A DNA stretch of 64,000 nucleotides. Origin: Oscillatoria princeps RMCB-10 (lineage in GTDB: Bacteria > Cyanobacteriota > Cyanobacteriia > Cyanobacteriales > Oscillatoriaceae). The notes beneath the pieces are model-generated. The model saw only the letters and a program-made list of their open reading frames with translations, was not told the DNA's origin and made no database searches. Within the stretch, counting starts at the first letter, position 1. Each line of letters starts with the position of its first letter. Positions 46,451-54,501 of this stretch are shown here, in pieces. The DNA lies in assembly GCA_019359235.1 (NCBI GenBank), contig JAHHHT010000001.1, positions 1 through 64,000 of the forward strand, written 5' to 3'. The position numbers were made by a program, and so were the translations under genes.

Positions 46451-47004
46451 GCGAGAGCGTTCCACCGGCACTCAGGGAGGGAAGCCACAGGTGCGCCGTC
46501 AGTGAGTGCGGCAATTCTGAATTTCTCTGCGTGCGTTGGGGCGGGCTAGCTTCTTTTTGCTTCCGAGCGCCCAGATGCCACAAACCCGGTTTCTTGAAGA
46601 AACCGGGTTTGTTAACTTGTTTTATTGACAATTCTGTTTTTTTGTGATAGGGAATTAGCCGGCAATCAGCTAAAGTGCTGTCAGCTGTTACGCTTTTTAT
46701 CTGTTTGTGGGAGAAAGGAGGCAGTCGCTTCGGAACTGCGCACACCGCCACATAAGAAAACTTGGCCCACCGCGGGCGAGCCGGTAGGGCTAAAGCCCAA
46801 CTACAAACATTTTGAAGTCAGCAGCCCACCAAAGCCGCGTTCCGGGGCGGAGCAAAGGAACGAGGGGAATGAGGGGAATGAGGGGATGCGAGGGTGCGCC
46901 GCGCTTTTTGTGCCGGGAATCTCTAATTCGGTTGCGCTTTGGGGAGACCTGCTTCGAGTAAGATAGATGTTGTCGCATAGCGTGATTCAGGACGGCTTCC
47001 AAAC
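46451..47004. repeat. Intergenic with double palindrome
   Basis: 46580-46612: facing ACAAACCCGGTTTCTT and AAGAAACCGGGTTTGT, followed by TTAACTTGTTTTATT, so it could terminate glgB. 46788-46806: GGGCTAAAGCCCAACTAC, a single unit of the element amplified at 14605. 46862-46886: GAGGGGAAT short tandem repeats. No gene seen. Confidence 0.7.
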
Positions 47005-47742
47005 GTGTCATTAACGTCAATTTCCTCCTTGCGTGAGCAACAGCATCCGCTGATCCGCCAGTTAGCGAATCGGATTGAGGCAATCTGGGAACAATATTTG
47101 GATTTGGCACCTTACCCGATGCCGCCTGAGTTGGGGTATGTGGAGGGACGTCTGGAGGGAGAAAGGCTGACGATTGAAAATCGCTGCTACCAGACTCCCC
47201 AGTTTCGCAAGCTGCACTTGGAACTGGCGCGGGTGGGGGCGACGCTGGATATCTTGCACTGCGTGATGTTTCCCCGGGCCACCTACCCCCTGCCGGTGTT
47301 CGGTACGGATTTGGTGGCGGGTAAGGGACAAATGAGTGCGGCGATTGTGGATTTGTCGCCGGTGAGCGCTGACAAGTGTTTGCCGGTGGGGTATCAGCAG
47401 GAGCTGGCGGCGCTGGCTGAGGTCAATTTTTCGCAGCCCCGCCCGCTCCCGGAGTGGGCGGATATTTTTTCGGATTTTTGCCTGTTTGTTCGACCGAACA
47501 GCAGCGAGGAAGACTCTCTGTTTTTATCTCGGGTGGAGTCGTATCTGGAAATTCACTGCCTGCAGGCGCTTAAAAGTCAGCCGGTTTCTGGGGAGGAAGC
47601 AACTCAGGTAATAGCCGGTCAGCGCTACTACTGCACGAAGCAGCAGAAGAACGACAAGACTCGCCGCGTTCTGGAAAAAGCTTTTGGCCCGGAATGGGCG
47701 GAGCATTACATGACGACGGTGCTGTTTGATGGCGCTGATTAG
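47005..47742 (+). CDS. pcyA: Phycocyanobilin:ferredoxin oxidoreductase
   Basis: 245 residues, GTG start. Reduces biliverdin IXalpha by four electrons to phycocyanobilin, the chromophore of phycobiliproteins and phytochromes. Catalytic residues are in place: His85 in LDILHCVMFPR and Asp102 in PVFGTDLVAGKG (His88/Asp105 in the Synechocystis enzyme). Other family marks: LAPYPMPPELGYVEGRLEG near the start and QKNDKTRRVLEKAFGPEWAE near the end. Monocistronic. Confidence 0.96.
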   Translation: MSLTSISSLREQQHPLIRQLANRIEAIWEQYLDLAPYPMPPELGYVEGRLEGERLTIENRCYQTPQFRKLHLELARVGATLDILHCVMFPRATYPLPVFGTDLVAGKGQMSAAIVDLSPVSADKCLPVGYQQELAALAEVNFSQPRPLPEWADIFSDFCLFVRPNSSEEDSLFLSRVESYLEIHCLQALKSQPVSGEEATQVIAGQRYYCTKQQKNDKTRRVLEKAFGPEWAEHYMTTVLFDGAD

Positions 47743-47763
47743 TTATGGGCGTTGCCAAATTAC

Positions 47764-47810
47764 CGGAGCAACCCCACCCCCCAACCCCCTCCCCGCAGGC
47801 GGGGAGGGGG
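47764..47810. repeat. CCCCGC/GCGGGG palindromic repeat
   Basis: AACCCCACCCCCCAACCCCC followed by TCCCCGC-AGG-CGGGGAGGGGGA. Same family, opposite orientation, as 16395-16450, placed between pcyA and devB. Confidence 0.7.
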
Positions 47811-47920
47811 AGTAAGAAAAAGACTGGATTTTTTGCCCTCTCCCATTTTGGGAGATGCCCCATGCCCTGCGCCCCTATTTTCAAGTTAGAAATGTCCAGG
47901 TATAATTGGGCTAATGTCTG

Positions 47921-49597
47921 ATGGAGCGGGAGTCCCGGTTGAAGGATAAACGGTTCTTAAAACCTGGGGGTTGGTGGCTGATTGGGTTGGTCGGTGCGGC
48001 GGGAATTGCTGTTACTGGCGTGGCTTACTACCAAGTCTCTCAGATGAGTGCTCCAAAGCAGCCGCCGGCTCCTGCACCTGCTCCGCCGCCGGCGGTGAGC
48101 GCTTTGGGCCGGCTGGAACCCCAGGGAGAAGTAATTAAGCTGTCCGCTCCTAACTCTCAGGAAGGATCTCGGGTTAAGGCGGTGCTCGTGAAAGAGGGGG
48201 CTGCGGTTCGCGCTGGGCAAGTGGTTGCGGTTCTCGACAGTCAGGAGCAGCGCTCGGCTTCTTTGCAACAAGCTGAAAAACAGGTGAACGTGGCGAGAGC
48301 GCGTCTGGCACAGGTGGAAGCCGGTGCGAAAGCAGGGGAAATTGCCGCTCAGAAGGCTACTATTTCTCGCTTGCAAGCTCAGCTGCAAGGGCAAAAGCAA
48401 ACTCAAGAGGCTACGATTGCCAGAATTATGGCGGAGCTGCAAGGGGAAAAGCAGGCTCAAGAGGCTACTGTGGCTAGAGTTATCGCTCAGCTGCAAGGGG
48501 ACAGGACGGCTCAAAAGGCGAGGATTGCTCGACTGACCGCTCAGCTGCAAGAGGAAAAAATTGCTCAAGAGGCAGCAATTGAGCGCTTGAAGGCTCAGCT
48601 GCAAGGGGAAATTGCTGCCCAAAAGGCAACGGTTGCCAGACTTGAGGCGGAGGTGAAAAATGCCCGAGCGGAGTTTGAGCGCTACGAGCAGCTCTATAAA
48701 GCCGGTGCGATTTCTGTTTCGCAGTTTGACAGCAAGCGCCTGACGCAGGAAACGGTTGCGGAGCAGCTGAATGAGGGGATTGCTAATCTTAACAAGATTG
48801 TGGCTACGGGTCAAGAGCAGCTGAATGAGGAGCGAGCGAATCTCAACAAGATTGTGGCTACGGGCGAAAAGCAGCTGCGCGAGGAGGAAGCGAATCTCAA
48901 TAAGATTGTGGCTACTGGTGAAAAGCAGATTGAGGAGGAGGAAGCGACTTTAAGAAAGACGGTGAAGACTCTGAGTGAGCAAATTAATGAGGCTACAGCG
49001 ACTCGGGATGAGACGGTGGCTACCCTGCAAAAGCAAATTGAGGAAGCTGAGGCGAATTTGGATAGAATTGCTGAAGTTAGGCCGGTGGACGTGCAAGCGG
49101 CTCGGGCTGAAGTTGAAACTGCGCTGGCGGCTGTGGAGAGGGCTCGGGCGGATTTGGAGCTGGCGGATGTGAAAGCGCCGGTAAATGGGCAAATTTTGAA
49201 AATTCACGCCCGACCGGGTGAGGTTGTGGGCAATGATGGGATTGTCGAGCTGGGACAAACTGAGCAGATGTTTGTTGTGGCGGAGGTGTATGAAAGTGAT
49301 ATTAGTAAGGTGCGTGCCGGTCAGCGGGCGATGATTACCAATGATGCGTTTGCTGGAGAGTTGAAGGGAACGGTGGCTGAGGTGGGTTTGCAAATTAGCA
49401 AAAAGGATGTTTTGGATACCGATCCGGCTGCGGATGTGGATGCGCGGGTGGTTGAGGTGAAAATCCGCCTCGATCAGGAAGATAGCAAGCGCGTTAAGGG
49501 GTTAACTAATTTACAGGTGGAAGTTAAAATTATGCTGGGAGAGGGTGGGGTGCGTTCGGGAGCATCCCCGAAGGTCGATGCGGGAGCGAAGAAGTAG
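47921..49597 (+). CDS. devB: DevB-like ABC exporter membrane fusion protein
   Basis: 558 residues. N-terminal membrane anchor (about 16-38), Pro/Ala linker, first lipoyl half (GRLEPQGEVIKLSAP to AGQVVAVLDS), then a very long alpha-hairpin and second lipoyl half (KAPVNGQILKIHARPGEVV) and beta-barrel. The hairpin consists of six 18-residue repeats (143-245; e.g. AQEATVARVIAQLQGDRT), a tip motif RYEQLYKAGAISVSQFDSK (254-272), and six more 18-residue repeats (283-385; e.g. LREEEANLNKIVATGEKQ). The hairpin links inner-membrane DevCA to TolC; here it is lengthened symmetrically. In heterocystous species this exporter carries glycolipids. devC follows by 150 bp. Confidence 0.92.
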   Translation: MERESRLKDKRFLKPGGWWLIGLVGAAGIAVTGVAYYQVSQMSAPKQPPAPAPAPPPAVSALGRLEPQGEVIKLSAPNSQEGSRVKAVLVKEGAAVRAGQVVAVLDSQEQRSASLQQAEKQVNVARARLAQVEAGAKAGEIAAQKATISRLQAQLQGQKQTQEATIARIMAELQGEKQAQEATVARVIAQLQGDRTAQKARIARLTAQLQEEKIAQEAAIERLKAQLQGEIAAQKATVARLEAEVKNARAEFERYEQLYKAGAISVSQFDSKRLTQETVAEQLNEGIANLNKIVATGQEQLNEERANLNKIVATGEKQLREEEANLNKIVATGEKQIEEEEATLRKTVKTLSEQINEATATRDETVATLQKQIEEAEANLDRIAEVRPVDVQAARAEVETALAAVERARADLELADVKAPVNGQILKIHARPGEVVGNDGIVELGQTEQMFVVAEVYESDISKVRAGQRAMITNDAFAGELKGTVAEVGLQISKKDVLDTDPAADVDARVVEVKIRLDQEDSKRVKGLTNLQVEVKIMLGEGGVRSGASPKVDAGAKK

Positions 49598-49689
49598 AAC
49601 ATCCCGTTTTGGCAAAGAAAACCTGGCGATTGAAGCTGCCAAGGGCGTCTGCAATCGCCAGGGTATATTTGACCAAATGAGAGGCTGCC

Positions 49690-49717
49690 GGTGCGTTCCT
49701 GGCGGAACGCACCCTAC
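49690..49717. repeat. GGTGCGTTCC/GGAACGCACC palindrome
   Basis: GGTGCGTTCC-TGGC-GGAACGCACC plus CTAC, between devB and devC. It may attenuate or process the operon transcript. Confidence 0.85.
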
Positions 49718-49747
49718 TTATGACTAACCCCTAATTAAGGATGGATT

Positions 49748-50971
49748 ATGAAAACACCTTTGGCTTGGTTGCAACTCACTCGCGAAAAGATGCGCTTGCT
49801 TGTGGCGCTGGCGGGGATTGGTTTTGCGGATATTTTGATGTTCATGCAGCTGGGTTTCCGGGATGCGCTTTTTGAGAGTTCTGTGCGCTTGCACAGCGAG
49901 TTGCAGGGTGACGTTTTTTTGATAAGCCCGCAGTCTACGGCTTTGATTGCGATGAAAAGTTTTCCCCACCGGCGCTTGTATCAAGCGCTGAGCTTTGAGG
50001 GGGTGGAATCGGTCAGTCCTGTTTATTTGAATTTTGCTTTGTGGAAGAATCCTTACGCTAAAGAACAAGAAAAGGAGTGCCGGGTAAAAAATAAAAAGCT
50101 TCTCCCTGAAAACCAGGATAAAAAATGCAAGAAAGCCACTAGTCGCGGCATTCTCGTGGTTGGATTTAAACCGTCTGACCCGGTGTTCGATTTGCCGGCG
50201 GTGGTGGAGAATATCGATAAAATTAAACTTTCAGATGTGGTTCTGTTTGATGACGCTTCTCGGGCTGAATTTGGGCCAATACCGGAAAAGTTTAATCAGG
50301 GGGAAACTGTCACGACGGAGGTGGGAGGACGCCGCGTTAAGGTGAAAGGGCTGTTTACTTTGGGGGCGTCGTTCGGTGCGGACGGCAATATTATCACGAG
50401 CGATTTAAATTTTTTGAGGATTTTTAATCGCAGCAATAAGGGGCTAATTGATGTGGGTCTTGTTAAGTTAAAGCCGGGAGTTGATGTGAAAGAAATGGTG
50501 CAAAGGATGAGATATTTATTGCCGGGGGATGTCAAGATTTTCTCGAAAGAGGAATTTTTGAACTGGGAGAGAAGTTACTGGCAGAACAGCACGGCAATTG
50601 GGTTTATTTTCAGCTTGGGCACGGCGATGGGCTTTATTGTCGGGATTGTGATTGTGTATCAAATCCTTTACACGGATGTGACCGACCACTTGGCTGAGTA
50701 CGCCACCCTGAAAGCAATGGGATATACGGACACTTACTTTTTGGTTGTGGTTTTCCAAGAGGCTTTGGTTTTGGCGATGTTGGGTTATCTTCCGGGAATG
50801 GGTTTATCGTTTGGCTTGTATCATTTGACGAGAAATGCCACTAGCTTACCAATTGTTATGACTGCCGGTCGGGCTGTGATGGTGCTAATATTGACTGTGC
50901 TGATGTGCTCTATTTCGGGGGCGATTGCGGTGCGCAAATTGAGCGCGGCTGACCCGGCGGATATTTTTTAG
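49748..50971 (+). CDS. devC: DevC-like ABC exporter permease
   Basis: 407 residues, preceded by TTAAGGATGG. FtsX/MacB-type permease: an N-terminal membrane helix (about 17-38), a large extracytoplasmic domain, and three C-terminal helices (about 280-305, 325-355, 370-390) with the family motifs LAEYATLKAMGYTD and GAIAVRKLSAADPADIF. A Lys/Glu-rich insert (about 97-130, YAKEQEKECRVKNKKLLPEN) is unusual. The ATPase gene devA, which normally follows, is absent; the next gene is on the other strand. Confidence 0.94.
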   Translation: MKTPLAWLQLTREKMRLLVALAGIGFADILMFMQLGFRDALFESSVRLHSELQGDVFLISPQSTALIAMKSFPHRRLYQALSFEGVESVSPVYLNFALWKNPYAKEQEKECRVKNKKLLPENQDKKCKKATSRGILVVGFKPSDPVFDLPAVVENIDKIKLSDVVLFDDASRAEFGPIPEKFNQGETVTTEVGGRRVKVKGLFTLGASFGADGNIITSDLNFLRIFNRSNKGLIDVGLVKLKPGVDVKEMVQRMRYLLPGDVKIFSKEEFLNWERSYWQNSTAIGFIFSLGTAMGFIVGIVIVYQILYTDVTDHLAEYATLKAMGYTDTYFLVVVFQEALVLAMLGYLPGMGLSFGLYHLTRNATSLPIVMTAGRAVMVLILTVLMCSISGAIAVRKLSAADPADIF

Positions 50972-51380
50972 CGGTTCGCTTCCCCTTCTGGGCGGGCACG
51001 GGGACCCGCCCCTACAGCCTGGGAACGCCCCTCTGTCGGCGGTGCCGGCTTTCAAGGGAGAAGCAGCATTATTAGGGTAACAGCTTTATCATATCATGTC
51101 GGTTCCACTGACCGCAATTAGGCAGCTGTGGGAGACAGTATGCAGTGTGTCCAATACCCAATGCCCAATGTGCAATGCCCAATCCCCAGTTCAGAGATAT
51201 TGGTTCCACCGGACATTATATAGCAGTACGCAGTCAGTTTAGGACAGGGCATCTCACTTGCTAGTAGGGACAGGGACAGGCGAGACGCCTGTCCTACGCC
51301 TTTTATCCCTAGGGCATTGATGTCCGTTCCCAATGTGGCTAGTGCTATATAAGGTGCGTTCCTGGCGGAACGCACCCTAC
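50972..51380. repeat. Composite repeat block after devC
   Basis: GGGCGGGCACGGGGACCCGC-type palindrome (50991-51020) and GCCTGGGAACGCC, then CCCAATG heptamers (51150-51184), CAGTCAGTTTAGGACA (51230-51246), GACAGGCGAGACGCCTGTC (51275-51293) and GGTGCGTTCC-TGGC-GGAACGCACC (51353-51376). The order of the first, CAGTCAG and GACAGGCG parts equals that at 12575-12805. The last palindrome ends two bases before the CHAT stop codon. Confidence 0.85.
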
Positions 51381-51382
51381 TG

Positions 51383-54300
51383 CTACAGCCAGTTTCCTAC
51401 TAAAACGTAAGGTGCCCAGTAAACTGGATGATTGTAGTTATTATCCTGCAAAAGAGTCAGTTGGGCGCGATTGAGGGCTTCTGCTTTGGTAACTTTATCG
51501 CGGGCTAATTCTTGGTAGAATTTCACCATGAGATCCTTGGCGGATTTATCTTCGACTTGCCAAAGGGTGGCGAGGGTGCTGCGTGCTCCCGCCCGCACGG
51601 CTACTCCAGCTAAACCTAAAACAGCCCGCCGGTCTCCTTTCGCTGTTTCGCAAGCACTGAGAACGAGTAATTCGATGGCTTTATCTCCAGTCTTGAGTAA
51701 TTTATTAAACTCGTTGAAGCCGATTTTCTTCGGTTCCCAGGCGTCAATAATCGTCTTCTCGGGGTTAGAACTGAATTGACCGTGACTCGCTATGTGAACT
51801 ACAGGGAAAGAACCCGATTTGACCAGGTTTTCTAATTTTTTTTGGGTAAAATCCTCATTGAGGAGTTTGATGACTTTCTCGCGCCCCAAATCCCGCTCAA
51901 TTGTATTCAGTTCCTCTCCCACACCTGGCAATGGATCTTTGCCGTCTTCGTTTTCTTTGCTCAGCCCTGCTGCTAAGACTTTTAAATCTTCCCGTGGTAA
52001 AGGTTTGGGGTCTAGCAGTTGCAAACCCGGAGTTAAGGCGACGCTGTACTTCTCTACCAGATACTTTTCGCCGTCGTGGAGGGCAGCTATGGGGATATTC
52101 TGGAATGGCCCATCTAGCACGAATACCAGCGTGTTAACCCCAGAGACAGATGCCAAGTATTTCTCGATAGGTTGTATTAACCAACTATGCACCTGCTGTA
52201 AAATGGGCAAAAGCTTCTGTGTATTGTTTGCGAATTTTTCTGCTCTCTCCTCTGAGGTGTATTTAGTAATAACGATGGCTTTGGCTTCTTGGGACAGGGT
52301 TCTGTACAGGGTATCTAAAACCTCACGATAGTCCTGAGGAAGTTCAGCTGTGTGGTGAAGCAGGCGTTTATCGGGCAATTGCAGGAGGATTTCTAATCTG
52401 TTGCCCAAAATTATCGGGTAGATGACTGCTGAGTTGCGGGCTTCCTTATTAAGGAAATCGCCAATCCGCACCGGCACGACTTCCGCACAGGGATCGCGAA
52501 AGTAGTTGTCCAGTTCCGCTACCTGCAAAGCTTCAAACACTCTTTGCGCTAGTTCGCCGGGGTTTGGGGAAGTTTCAGAAATCGGCTCACTCTCCTGATT
52601 CCTGCTGCTATTCAGCAGCAACACCAGCGGTTTCAGATCCTCTGGACTAAGTTCAGATTGCAACAGCAAGCCGACTAAATCCCGATACACCGGCTCGACT
52701 TCTTCCTGAAAGGAAAACTGCGCGTCTCGATTGATCCCGGCTAAATCTTGGCGGAGAGATTGCAGGGTGTTGAACGCTTCTGCGTAAGCGGCGAGCGCAC
52801 CTTTACTATCTCCCTCCGTCTTGAGAATGCGCCCTAACTGCCATTGCCAGCGGTAGGCAATCTCCCGGTTATCCCTGCTGTTGTCCTTTAGCAAGAGCTC
52901 TAAAGCTTTCTGAGTCAGGTTTTTAGCTGGCTCAGTGTTGTTTTTAGCTGACTCAGTGTTGTTTTTAGCTGACGAAATCATTCCTTGTTTCTCGTACCAT
53001 TCGCCAAGATAGCCGAGGGCGTAAGCTTCCGCTCGCTTGTCTCCCAGATTTTTTGCCATCTCGACAGCTCTGTTCAGAGTCTGTCCGGCGTCGGGGAGGT
53101 TTTGGGTCGGAGGGAACGCCTGTCCGGCGTTGGGAAACAAGCGGCATTCAGGCGTAGGCACAGGCGTCTCGCCTGTGCACACCACGTCGGGGAGGTTTTG
53201 GGAGAGGCGGGACGCCTGTCCTACGTCGGGGAGGTTTTGCAGACTTCGAGCGAAGTCAATACGGGCATATACCGCAGCTCGACTGGAGGACAAACCAGCA
53301 AAATCAGACTGGATATCTGGCAGTAAAGCCTTTGCATTATCGATAAGAGCGGATTCAATCTTCGCCCAGTCTTCTCGCGCATCTTGCGTGAATTTATCAC
53401 GCTGCTTTTCCCCCCACTTCTTAATTTCCAGCAACAAGTTGAGATCAGCGAGCCGCGCCTGAATCCTGGTCAGTGGTGCGGGCGATTCACCGGCAACCTC
53501 TTCATAGGCTTGAAAAGCCTGTTTAAAAGCCTGATTGTAGAGTCCTGCAATGTATGAAACGTCGATCTCATCCAGCCTGTCTCGCTCTCTGCCGGCTAGT
53601 GCTCTTTCAGTGTTGCCCAAACTCAACTTGACAGCAATTTTATCTTGGGGAGTCTCAGCCCACGATAAACTCCGTTCCAGCACTGTCTGGGACAGGTCTA
53701 AATTTCCCAACTGTCGGAGAATATCGCCTAAGCTGCGCAATGCAACAGCTTTGATGGGAGAGGGGGAATCTGAGAATTCCTGGAGCCAGGAATTGGCCTC
53801 TTCTTTTGAGAGTTTGCTCACCCGGGTAAAGTCGCTCCCGAAAATTTGCAGTAATGTCTCACCGGCTCTCGGATAAAGCCCTAAATCTTGCAAAGCGCGG
53901 GCTTGGTTGAGCCAGCTCTGATTTTTCCCCTCCTCCCAACCCAGTTTATCATAGATGCTGGCAGTTTGCTGCCAGGTTGCCAAAGCTTTTTCTGCCTGTC
54001 CCACTGCCAATTGCAGATTCCCTTCGATGTCGCGGGTTTGGGCGATGACTCTCAATTCCTCGGCAGAAGCGCCCTGACTTGCCGGCAGCAGCTTCAGACT
54101 TTCTTCTATACTTTGCGTAGCTTTCTGCCACTCTCCTACTTGCTGGTACGTTAGGGAGAGATTGCTTAACGCCATTGCTTGGTTTAAAGTATCTCCCTGC
54201 TTTTGAAAAGCTGAGGCAGCCTGCTGCCAAACGGTTGCGGCTTCCTGGAATTTTCCGGCTTCGTAGAGGGAGGTGCCTTGCTGTACTAGCTGGGTGCCGG

Positions 54301-54481
54301 TGGGATTTTGCGAGAGAGCTTTTGCGCCCAATGCCATCTCGCTCTCCCCCCTGCCCTCCCTTAAAAAGGGGAGGTGAGAGACGGGGCTAGCGGGAGAGGG
54401 GTTTTGAATTCGCTCCGCCGGCAACGCCCGAACGTTTATACTTAAAATCAGTCCCATAAAGGCTAAGAGGAACAGCCGCAT
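51383..54481 (-). CDS. TPR-CHAT protein, exported
   Basis: 1032 residues from MRLFLLAFMGLIL, which gives a clean signal peptide (about 1-22); the frame continues 22 codons into the tpsB stop. Helical TPR region (about 60-650) with LYEAGKFQEAATVWQQAASA, QVGEWQKATQSIEESLKLL and AYALGYLGEWYEKQG, then a C-terminal CHAT caspase-like domain: catalytic His in VHIASHGQF, catalytic Cys in LSACETAKGD (Cys 89 residues from the end), WAPYVLVGNW at the terminus. It starts 20 bp after tpsB, so it belongs to the two-partner secretion operon. Three in-frame repeat insertions (near residues 415-465) interrupt the TPR region. Target protein unknown. Confidence 0.9.
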   Translation of the reverse strand: MRLFLLAFMGLILSINVRALPAERIQNPSPASPVSHLPFLREGRGESEMALGAKALSQNPTGTQLVQQGTSLYEAGKFQEAATVWQQAASAFQKQGDTLNQAMALSNLSLTYQQVGEWQKATQSIEESLKLLPASQGASAEELRVIAQTRDIEGNLQLAVGQAEKALATWQQTASIYDKLGWEEGKNQSWLNQARALQDLGLYPRAGETLLQIFGSDFTRVSKLSKEEANSWLQEFSDSPSPIKAVALRSLGDILRQLGNLDLSQTVLERSLSWAETPQDKIAVKLSLGNTERALAGRERDRLDEIDVSYIAGLYNQAFKQAFQAYEEVAGESPAPLTRIQARLADLNLLLEIKKWGEKQRDKFTQDAREDWAKIESALIDNAKALLPDIQSDFAGLSSSRAAVYARIDFARSLQNLPDVGQASRLSQNLPDVVCTGETPVPTPECRLFPNAGQAFPPTQNLPDAGQTLNRAVEMAKNLGDKRAEAYALGYLGEWYEKQGMISSAKNNTESAKNNTEPAKNLTQKALELLLKDNSRDNREIAYRWQWQLGRILKTEGDSKGALAAYAEAFNTLQSLRQDLAGINRDAQFSFQEEVEPVYRDLVGLLLQSELSPEDLKPLVLLLNSSRNQESEPISETSPNPGELAQRVFEALQVAELDNYFRDPCAEVVPVRIGDFLNKEARNSAVIYPIILGNRLEILLQLPDKRLLHHTAELPQDYREVLDTLYRTLSQEAKAIVITKYTSEERAEKFANNTQKLLPILQQVHSWLIQPIEKYLASVSGVNTLVFVLDGPFQNIPIAALHDGEKYLVEKYSVALTPGLQLLDPKPLPREDLKVLAAGLSKENEDGKDPLPGVGEELNTIERDLGREKVIKLLNEDFTQKKLENLVKSGSFPVVHIASHGQFSSNPEKTIIDAWEPKKIGFNEFNKLLKTGDKAIELLVLSACETAKGDRRAVLGLAGVAVRAGARSTLATLWQVEDKSAKDLMVKFYQELARDKVTKAEALNRAQLTLLQDNNYNHPVYWAPYVLVGNWL
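53090..53239 (-). repeat. Palindromic repeats inserted in the CHAT gene
   Basis: The 15-mer GTCGGGGAGGTTTTG occurs three times (53090, 53186, 53225), each encoding QNLPD. Between them are an 81-base and a 24-base insert, both multiples of three, carrying ACAGGCGTCTCGCCTGT and GCGGGACGCCTGTCCTAC, i.e. the family seen between genes at 12780, 34400 and 51275. Peptides: VGQASRLS and VVCTGETPVPTPE. The flanking repeats look like target duplications. Confidence 0.85.
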
Positions 54482-54501
54482 GGTGCGCAATCCCCCAAGG
54501 A

